Below the pieces are notes generated by a model. That model did not search any database and was not told the DNA's origin. It was given only the letters and a program-made list of their open reading frames with translations. From the IMG/VR virus record IMGVR_UViG_3300044673_000238, positions 1 to 20,336 of that record: 20,336 nt of DNA. One strand, given 5' to 3'. Below are positions 14,872-20,336 of the stretch, in pieces (the first letter of the stretch is position 1; the number at the start of each line of letters is the position of its first letter). Origin of the DNA: a virus. The position numbers and the translations under genes are program-made.

Positions 14872-16491
14872 TCAAAATACAAGCAATCCGCGTTTGTCAT
14901 ATATGCTTTCATTCACGTTATTAGAATTCCTTAACGCCCGATCCAGCGCCATGATCGTCGCCACAGCACCGTCAATCTTTTCGGTGCTTTTTTCTTTGTC
15001 CGGCTTGATGTTCCCGGCAGGATCCGTGCGGATATAGATGTTATCCATCATCCAGCGCAACACCGGTTGACCGCCGTGCGCGATCCGCTGCTCCAGCGTT
15101 AGCTTCATTAGTTCTTTTGTCGGCGGCGACATATCCTTGAACCCCTGACCAAAGGGAACGACCGTGAATCCCATCCCCTCAAGATTCTGTACCATCTGTA
15201 CCGCGCCCCATCGGTCAAACGCAATCTCGCGGATGTTGTACACTTTGCCGAGTTGCTCGATGAACGTCTCAATAAATCCATAATGGACCACGTTTCCCTC
15301 GGTGGTCAGCAGATAACCCTGTTTCTCCCAAAGGTCATAGTTCACATGATCGCGCCGCACGCGCAAGTCGATGTTCTCCTCGGGAATCCAGAAGAACGGT
15401 AGGACAAAGTATTTATCATCTTCATCCAACGGCGGAAAAACCAGAACGAATGCGGTGATATCCGTGCTGGACGAGAGGTCAAGACCACCGTAGCAAACGC
15501 GCCCTTCGAGCGACTTGGAGTCAACTGGAAATGCGCATTTATCCCAAGCGTCCATCGGCATCCAACGTATCGCCTGTTTGACCCACTGGTTCAGACGAAG
15601 CTGACGAAATGCGTTCTCTTCGGCGGGGTTCTGCTGAGCGCTTTCGCACGCGGCTTTCACCTTGTCGATGCCCACCGTGATCCCCAGCGACGGATTCGCC
15701 TTCTTCCACACCTTCGGATCCGTCCAGGAGTCGTTCTCTTCGGTGCCATAGATCACAGGGTAGAATGTCGGATCGGTTTTCCTGCCGTCGAGGATATCCT
15801 TGGCTTTGGAATGAACTTCCCAGCAGATGGAGTTCGTGTTGTCACCTGCAGTGGTGATCAGAAAGTACAGCGGCTGCATCCGCGCGTCGCCGCTGCCCTT
15901 GGTCATAACGTCAAAGAGCCGGCGGTTCGGTTGCGTGTGCAACTCGTCGAAGATCACCCCATGCGTATTGAATCCGTGCTTGTTGGCGACATCGGCAGAG
16001 AGCACCTGATAATAACTCCCTGTCGGCAGGTACACGAGCCGTTTCTGCGATGCGAGGATTTTTACACGCTTCGCCAGCGCCGGGCACATAGTCACCATGT
16101 CCTTGGCGACTTCAAACACGATCGAGGCTTGCTGTCGGTCGGCGGCGCACCCATACACTTCCGCGCGCTCTTCATTGTCACCGCAGGTTAGGAGCAGTGC
16201 TACGGCCGCCGCGAGCTCAGACTTCCCATTCTTCTTCGGTATCTCGATGTACGCAGTATTGAACTGTCGGTATCCGCTGGGCTTCAGCGTTCCAAACACA
16301 TCGCGGATGATCTGTTCTTGCCAATCGATCAGCAGAAACGGCTTCCCCGCCCAAGTGCCTTTTGTGTGCGCAAGACACTCAATAAAAGAGACGGCGTTAT
16401 CTGCCGCCTGTTTGTCATATACCGAATCCTTCGCTTTGAACGGAGTCGGCGTGTATTTCTTCAGTTTTCGAACCACAGCCGCCTCTTTCAA
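14872..16491 (-). CDS. terL: Terminase large subunit
   Basis: The frame from TTG 16491 encodes 539 residues. The ATPase has a Walker A-like motif IEIPKKNGKSE (82-92) and Walker B GVIFDELH (178-185), followed by a TTAGDNTNS motif III region. The nuclease domain starts with GGLDLSSSTD (335-344), then AFDRWGA and KIDGAVATIMALDR supply further acidic residues. It powers DNA packaging and makes the genome cuts. TTG 16491 has no good ribosome-binding site; GTG 16476, preceded by AAGAGG, gives a start closer to usual family N-termini and may be the real one. An intrinsic terminator lies directly upstream, and no small subunit gene is found beside it. Confidence 0.96.
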   Translation of the reverse strand: MKEAAVVRKLKKYTPTPFKAKDSVYDKQAADNAVSFIECLAHTKGTWAGKPFLLIDWQEQIIRDVFGTLKPSGYRQFNTAYIEIPKKNGKSELAAAVALLLTCGDNEERAEVYGCAADRQQASIVFEVAKDMVTMCPALAKRVKILASQKRLVYLPTGSYYQVLSADVANKHGFNTHGVIFDELHTQPNRRLFDVMTKGSGDARMQPLYFLITTAGDNTNSICWEVHSKAKDILDGRKTDPTFYPVIYGTEENDSWTDPKVWKKANPSLGITVGIDKVKAACESAQQNPAEENAFRQLRLNQWVKQAIRWMPMDAWDKCAFPVDSKSLEGRVCYGGLDLSSSTDITAFVLVFPPLDEDDKYFVLPFFWIPEENIDLRVRRDHVNYDLWEKQGYLLTTEGNVVHYGFIETFIEQLGKVYNIREIAFDRWGAVQMVQNLEGMGFTVVPFGQGFKDMSPPTKELMKLTLEQRIAHGGQPVLRWMMDNIYIRTDPAGNIKPDKEKSTEKIDGAVATIMALDRALRNSNNVNESIYDKRGLLVF

Positions 16492-16503
16492 ATCAGCAGG
16501 TAT

Positions 16504-16529
16504 AAAAAAGAGCCTCCCTCAGGAAGCTC
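16504..16529 (-). terminator. Intrinsic terminator upstream of terL
   Basis: On the minus strand GAGCTTCC-TGAG-GGAGGCTC forms an 8-bp stem with one G-U wobble, followed by TTTTTT (16509-16504). It lies 20 nt after the DUF7678-like gene stop and 13 nt before the TTG of terL. Confidence 0.88.
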
Positions 16530-16548
16530 ATGTGGTAGCCTGCGCGAT

Positions 16549-16857
16549 TTAGTTGTATTCTTTCAGGATCTGCTCGTAAACCGCCTTCACCTGTGCGCCG
16601 CTCGGTTTCTTCGACCAGCCCCTGTCGTACTGTACGAAAAGCTGTCCGTCCTTCCAAATCTCAAGCTTTGAAATCCGCCCGTTCGAAATTCCGTATTCCG
16701 AGCCTTCGTCGTATTGCTTGAAGTAAAATACGAAAAGCTGTCCGTCCTTCCAAATCTCAAGCTTTGAAATCCGCCCGTTCGAAATTCCGTATTCCGAGCC
16801 TTCGTCGTATTGCTTGAAGTAAAAGCTGTACCCGTCTATCGTCCCTTTGATCCACAT
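16549..16857 (-). CDS. DUF7678-like small phage protein with internal duplication
   Basis: ATG 16857 is chosen because GGAGGG lies 7 nt upstream; an in-frame ATG at 16896 has no such site. The 102-residue product starts MWIKGTIDGY and ends with QYDRGWSKKPSGAQVKAVYE, both matching the DUF7678 pattern as I recall it. Residues 12-43 are repeated exactly at 44-75, encoded by a perfect 96-bp tandem duplication. The ancestral protein would be about 70 residues, the normal size for such proteins. The duplication keeps frame, so a product can be made, but it doubles the core strand region. Function of the family is unknown; it lies near terminase in related prophages. Confidence 0.75.
   Translation of the reverse strand: MWIKGTIDGYSFYFKQYDEGSEYGISNGRISKLEIWKDGQLFVFYFKQYDEGSEYGISNGRISKLEIWKDGQLFVQYDRGWSKKPSGAQVKAVYEQILKEYN
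16633..16824. repeat. Perfect 96-bp tandem direct repeat, two copies
   Basis: Copies lie at 16633-16728 and 16729-16824 and are identical at every base. The unit length is 32 codons exactly, so reading frame is kept. Boundaries are sharp with no flanking homology, although aaaagctgt occurs 5 nt inside one end and at the other end, which may have guided slippage. Identity at all positions implies a very recent event, or an assembly artefact. Confidence 0.95.
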
Positions 16858-17010
16858 TGCTTTGCCCTCCGTGCTTTGTTGTTTGCCTTTCGGCATGTGT
16901 ATCTATCACTCTGCGGGCTTGGAATAGCAAGTGGATTCTGTAATAAATCTTCAATATTGTTTGTAATTGTCTTGGGTAAGGAACTCATCTGTTTTGCAGG
17001 CTGATAGCAA

Positions 17011-17040
17011 AACACGGAAGCCCGCGTGAACCTCCGTGTT
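17011..17040. other. Hairpin in the 283-bp non-coding stretch 16858-17140
   Basis: AACACGGA (17011-17018) and TCCGTGTT (17033-17040) form an 8-bp perfect stem around a 14-nt loop. On the minus strand the right arm runs into TTTTGC, so it could be a weak terminator for the genes above it. The rest of 16858-17140 has no convincing gene: an open minus frame there is Arg/Lys-rich, starts at a TTG overlapping the previous stop, and has no ribosome-binding site. This is the place where HNH and small terminase genes would be expected. Confidence 0.45.
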
Positions 17041-17140
17041 CGCTTTGGTTTGCTTCTCAGCCGTACTTGGGGCAAGCGTCCAATCAATTTCGTGAAACCG
17101 TCAGTGGCGGCGACGTTGCCCCACGTTGGGTTGCTCAAAA

Positions 17141-17593
17141 TCAAGAGGTCGCGGCGTCCGCGCTGTTGGCCTGCACCGCCGCCTTCAAAACTTCGGTATC
17201 AAACCCAGCCGCTTTGTATCCTTCAAGAAGCGTACTGTAATAGAAGGCGCTCGGCTTGTTCGGTGGCTTGTTGCCAATCAGCATGTACACAAACGCATCG
17301 ATCGCCACGCCGTTCAACCGCACTTTGACAATATCCTTTCTGTACATTTCCGGCACCCCGATCCAGCGGTCGAGCGCTTCTTCGTCCTGCGAGGTTATCT
17401 CCCACAGGAGCGCGGGTACGCCACCGCCCTTCGCCTTTTCGATCGTCGCAACCGCGCAGGCGTTGCCGCCGCGAAAAGTAAGCCTGAAGTTCTTCAACTC
17501 GGTCGCACCAATCGGCTTCGCGGTCGGACAATGCTTCACCATTTCGCTACGATTCAAGCCGACGCCGTAAGCGGCAAATACCCAACTACTCAT
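17141..17593 (-). CDS. Gamma-glutamylcyclotransferase-fold protein, probably catalytically altered
   Basis: ATG 17593 gives 150 residues starting MSSWVFAAYGVGLN and overlaps the DUF4314 stop by 8 nt; longer upstream starts fall inside that gene. The GGCT/AIG2 fold pattern is clear: the N-terminal strand and loop, HCPTAKPIGATELKNFRLTF, VPALLWEITSQDEEALDRW, and AFVYMLIGNKPPNKPSAFY. Enzymes of this family normally have YGSN in the first loop and a catalytic Glu in DRYEG. Here these are YGVG and DRWIG (Ile78), both altered. Phage homologues often sit near terminase, with unknown role. I expect a binding or structural role rather than cyclotransferase activity, by inference. Confidence 0.85.
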   Translation of the reverse strand: MSSWVFAAYGVGLNRSEMVKHCPTAKPIGATELKNFRLTFRGGNACAVATIEKAKGGGVPALLWEITSQDEEALDRWIGVPEMYRKDIVKVRLNGVAIDAFVYMLIGNKPPNKPSAFYYSTLLEGYKAAGFDTEVLKAAVQANSADAATS

Positions 17594-17819
17594 TTTCCTC
17601 AATCCTCCGGCACTCATCTTCACCGAATACAACACCGAGCGAACTGCCACAATCCCAATTCACATGGATCGTTCCGATATCGTCGACCAAGGTGACCGTC
17701 CCCCGGTCACCCTGTCGCAGGTTGGTGTAAGGATCGCTCATGCGAATCAGCATCACCCGAGTGCCGGATGTGTAATGATCTTTGAGCTGTTTCAGCATCT
17801 CTGGATGAATCCCAATCAT
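17586..17819 (-). CDS. DUF4314 small phage protein
   Basis: This 77-residue protein starts at ATG 17819, whose ATGA overlaps the stop of the upstream gene. After a helical start (MLKQLKDHYTSGTRVMLIRM), it has the conserved DUF4314 pattern DPYTNLRQGDRGTVTLVDD, then IHVNWDCGSSLGVVFGEDE. The pattern resembles a small SH3-like beta barrel with a G-T-V turn. The family is frequent in Firmicutes prophages beside terminase and has no known function. It overlaps the GGCT-like gene at its 3' end, so the three genes 18547-17141 are one coupled unit. Confidence 0.88.
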   Translation of the reverse strand: MIGIHPEMLKQLKDHYTSGTRVMLIRMSDPYTNLRQGDRGTVTLVDDIGTIHVNWDCGSSLGVVFGEDECRRIEENE

Positions 17820-18547
17820 TCTTCTTCACCCGCTTCCCGCATTGTGCGAAACGCTGCGTTACCAGAAAGATTTTTCAGCAGGATCTTTCGTGCTTCCTTA
17901 AATTCCGCACCGATAAATCCGAGTCGCAGTAGGAAGCAGCGGAAGGCGTACTTCTCGTTATCAACTTCCTGCTCCGTCGCGCTTACTCGCTTTTGTGTGC
18001 GCGACAGTTCGCAAAGCCCCTGTACCAGTTGGTAGTAGGCGGCGATCTCATCCTGATCGTCAGTCGTTAGGAACCACCCAAACTCAATCCTGTCAGAATG
18101 TTCTGTGATCGCGAGGCTGTCCGTATCGAGCGCTTTTTTCAGCAGCGTCGCTTTACTCGCGACCAGCCGCCGCAGGTTCTCCATGGCGGTTGGCGTCATG
18201 CCATTCTTCGGCAGCTCGACTGCGAGGCGGTCAGGATCGACAGTGCGAGGTGTTTCTTTTATCAGTTGATCCGGCTCGACCGTTTTGGGTTCAGCGGGCA
18301 CTGCCGCTTGTCCTACCCGTTCGCCGATGAAGCCGTCGTGTGCAAGTTCGCGAATCAGCATTTCGATCTGCGCTTCGTCCGTTCCTTCCTGGCAAGTGAC
18401 CGTACCATTCTTGTCGACTGTGTAAGCGCCCACCTGAAACGCGAAGCTCGGCGCGCCGAGGTATCGCGTCGCGTCCTGCAACGTGTCCCGCATGACCGCG
18501 ACCAGCGCCTTCCGTCTGTCCCCCGTAACGTTGTACTTGATTTGCAT
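17816..18547 (-). CDS. Phage 'virulence-related' protein, function unknown
   Basis: This 243-residue protein starts at ATG 18547 with GGAAGG about 10 nt upstream. The N-terminal domain (1-90) begins MQIKYNVTGDRRKALVAVMR and continues YLGAPSFAFQVGAYTVDKNG; this is the family often labelled 'virulence-related protein' in clostridial prophages, a name without experimental basis that I know of. A Pro/Glu linker (about 95-125) leads to a helical C-terminal domain with MENLRRLVASKATLLKKALD, RIEFGWFLTTDDQDEIAAYY and EYAF-type residues near YAFRCFLLRLGFIGAEFKEA. It heads a coupled run with DUF4314 and the GGCT-like gene. No enzyme motif is visible. Confidence 0.8.
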   Translation of the reverse strand: MQIKYNVTGDRRKALVAVMRDTLQDATRYLGAPSFAFQVGAYTVDKNGTVTCQEGTDEAQIEMLIRELAHDGFIGERVGQAAVPAEPKTVEPDQLIKETPRTVDPDRLAVELPKNGMTPTAMENLRRLVASKATLLKKALDTDSLAITEHSDRIEFGWFLTTDDQDEIAAYYQLVQGLCELSRTQKRVSATEQEVDNEKYAFRCFLLRLGFIGAEFKEARKILLKNLSGNAAFRTMREAGEEE

Positions 18548-18605
18548 TGTGAATACCTTCCTTTCGATTTGGTAGTCACATACATCACTCTTTCGGGTGT
18601 GAATA

Positions 18606-20336
18606 TCAAGCTATTTCGTCCAGATATACAGTGGATTCCGACAGAATTCCCGATAAAACAAACACAACGCATGGCAGCGCTACTCCGTTACCCCAGAGTT
18701 TGTACTCCGCGGCGTCGGTGTACGGATTGTTCAGCCACATCACAATTTGCTTTATCGTCTTCGGCTTCATTGCCGACCCAGTGATTCGACGGTGTGTTTC
18801 GAATATATCCTGCCACCAATCAATCTCCTGATCGGAAGGATGCTCCGTACCAAGATCCGCACACCACCAATCAGGGAACCCTTGCAGGCGCGCGCATTCT
18901 TGGGGCGTCAATCTCCGTACCGCGTATCTCGGTTCTTCCACGCTTCTTACAGGGACAAGCATGTCGTTGGATGCATCCTGCCGTTGAACCCGCCGGGATG
19001 CGCGCCGGGTGAAATCGTACCGCAAACGCGCTGGTACGGCTCCACCACATATTTGCAGTCCTCCACCTGCTGGTTCTGCGGGAATTTGTAATCGCTCGCG
19101 CAAAGGCAGCCGACTCGATCGGGATAGCACACGGCATGGTGATCGGAAGTATTGAGCGTAAAACATACGCCTTTGTTCACTCCGTCGCCTTGCGGGCCGT
19201 TGCGGTCGCTTCGCCCGATCATGCTGCCCTGCAGCGCGTAGGTTTGCTGCTTCATTCCCGTATTCGCAGATAACGCTCCGGCAACGTCTCCAAGATCGCG
19301 CACTTCATCGCGCTGATTCTGTGTAAACGCGACGACCGCGATACCGCCCTGATTACAATCCGGCCTGCCGCCGTTCGCGTCAAGCGTACGCGCGGTGGCC
19401 GCTTCGTAAAATCCGCTCTCGGGGTTATCCGATCGCATGGCGTTGCTACCATCGGAGCACACGCCGAACGCGCGGTTCAAGACGAGCGGGACGTTCATCC
19501 CACCCGTTCCCATGCGAGCGGCGAGAGTTTGTACCAGACCGTCCTTCTCCAGCTTGCATCTTCCGTCGATCGGGTGATTCTCTATGGCGACCGCCGTTTG
19601 GTTGTCGCCCATATCCGCGCGAAGACAACCTGTGCTTTCCGCCCATGCATGACCGCCCATACGCCTCAGAGCGCCGGGTTCGAATCCAACTGACGCGACA
19701 GCGCCTCCCTGAGAATCTCCGGTAAATGTTTTCCCCTCGCTTGCGCGCGGCGCAAAATCCCTGCGCACGCCTTCGCGCTCAAATAGTATTTCTCCGGCGC
19801 GTTCGTCGACAAAACTTGCGACAAGGTAGATGCGACGGCGGCGTTGGGCGACTCCGAAGTATTGCGCGTCGACAACGCGGTACGCCAAGCTCCATCCTGT
19901 TCCCAGATATACGTCGGCGTATGGCCACTTACCGTCATCAGGCGCAGGCATCTCGATTCCCGGCGCGACGATCCCGACGATCGCGTCGAGCACCGCTTTG
20001 AAGTCCTGTCCTCCGTTGCTGCTGAACGCGCCCGGGACGTTTTCCCAGACGATGTATTTTGGATATATTCCATTCGTTGCTTCCCTCATTTGCCGCACGA
20101 TCCGGATCGCTTCATGAAACAGGCCGGACTGCGAACCCGACAATCCCGCGCGCTTTCCCGCCACCGACAGATCGGTGCAGGGCGAGCCGAACGTGATGAT
20201 ATCGACCGGTTCGATTATCGCGCCGTCGATGCGCGACACATCGCCCAGATGCCGGATGAACGGCATTCGCTTCGTCGTGACTCGGATCGGGAACGGCTCA
20301 ATCTCCGCTGCCCATATAGGGTGAATTCCGCAGAGC
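18606..20336 (-). pseudogene. DNA cytosine-5 methyltransferase, frameshifted, 5' end outside window
   Basis: The reading is open at the window edge, so the start and motif I lie beyond 20336. Visible motifs are IWAAEIEPFPI, the catalytic FGSPCTDLSVAGKRAGLSG (motif IV with Pro-Cys), VWENVPGAF (motif VI) and AQRRRRIYLVASF (motif VIII). A long middle part has repeated TLxA-type units (VQTLAARMGTGG, ARTLDANGGRP, AGALSANTG, FTLNTS), probably the target-recognition region. This frame stops at 18947. Motif IX (RRLTPQECARLQGFPDWW) and motif X (EYKLWGNGVALPC) continue in the -1 frame to 18606. A single missing C near 18980-18982 explains the break: GGFNG followed by QDASNDML restores the family sequence. 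The enzyme would modify cytosine to protect phage DNA; as written it lacks motifs IX and X and is probably inactive. Confidence 0.88.

Noticed and set aside
16633-16824. Tandem repeat considered as a CRISPR array
   Set aside because: There are only two 96-bp units with no spacers, and they are coding.
17056-17140. Possible cos or pac site in GC-rich short repeats (ACGTTG and similar) upstream of terL
   Set aside because: The repeats are short and imperfect, and nothing in the sequence alone distinguishes a packaging site here.
16836-17144. Minus-strand open frame of 102 codons in the pre-terminase gap, considered as a small terminase
   Set aside because: It starts with TTG overlapping the previous stop, has no ribosome-binding site, runs through the hairpin as an Arg/Lys-rich stretch and overlaps the DUF7678-like start. 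No small terminase helix-turn-helix pattern is visible.
18098-18784. Plus-strand open frame of 228 codons spanning the 'virulence-related' gene and the methyltransferase end
   Set aside because: It is antisense to two supported genes, Arg/Cys/Phe-rich, and without start signals.

Overview
The window is a late-gene block of a tailed phage with HK97-type head genes and siphophage-type tail genes. It is most likely a prophage, or a fragment of one, from a Gram-positive Firmicutes host. The evidence is strong Shine-Dalgarno sites (AAGGAGGTGA before the tape measure gene), frequent TTG and GTG starts, and protein families typical of gut clostridial prophages. Those families are the 'virulence-related' protein, DUF4314, a GGCT-fold protein and a DUF7678-like protein next to terminase, plus a DUF859-type fibre. 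Every gene I can support is on the minus strand, so the order of expression runs from high to low coordinates. No integrase, lysis gene, tRNA, rRNA, IS element or CRISPR array is present.

Reading 5'->3' on the minus strand: (1) 20336-16549 is accessory and pre-terminase. It holds a DNA cytosine methyltransferase broken by a one-base frameshift, a 'virulence-related' phage protein, DUF4314, a gamma-glutamylcyclotransferase-like protein lacking the usual catalytic Glu, and a DUF7678-like protein with a perfect 96-bp internal tandem duplication. An intrinsic terminator follows. (2) 16491-10594 holds terminase large subunit, a zinc-ribbon cargo gene with its own promoter and terminator, portal, ClpP-like protease and major capsid protein. 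(3) 10580-7707 holds head fibre, connector and neck genes, tail terminator, major tail protein, and the tail chaperone pair G/GT made by a -1 frameshift at A AAA AAC. (4) 7660-6644 is an AT-rich two-gene cargo with its own promoter, palindromes and terminator. (5) 6614-1 holds tape measure (ten 22-residue repeats), Dit, Tal and a large fibre that runs off the window.

The structural genes are mostly overlapping or abutting (ATGA, GTGA, TTGA junctions), as in one translationally coupled operon. Three intrinsic terminators interrupt this operon: before terL, before portal and before tape measure. The last two close AT-rich 'moron' cassettes. Late transcription must therefore read through them, or be antiterminated, while the cassettes can be expressed alone from the prophage. 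The best candidates for undescribed biology are the two-gene cassette between tail chaperone and tape measure, and the five-ribbon membrane-segment protein between terminase and portal. I recognise no function for either and do not assign one. No small terminase subunit is seen next to terL, which with the broken methyltransferase suggests either a partly decayed prophage or an unusual packaging locus.
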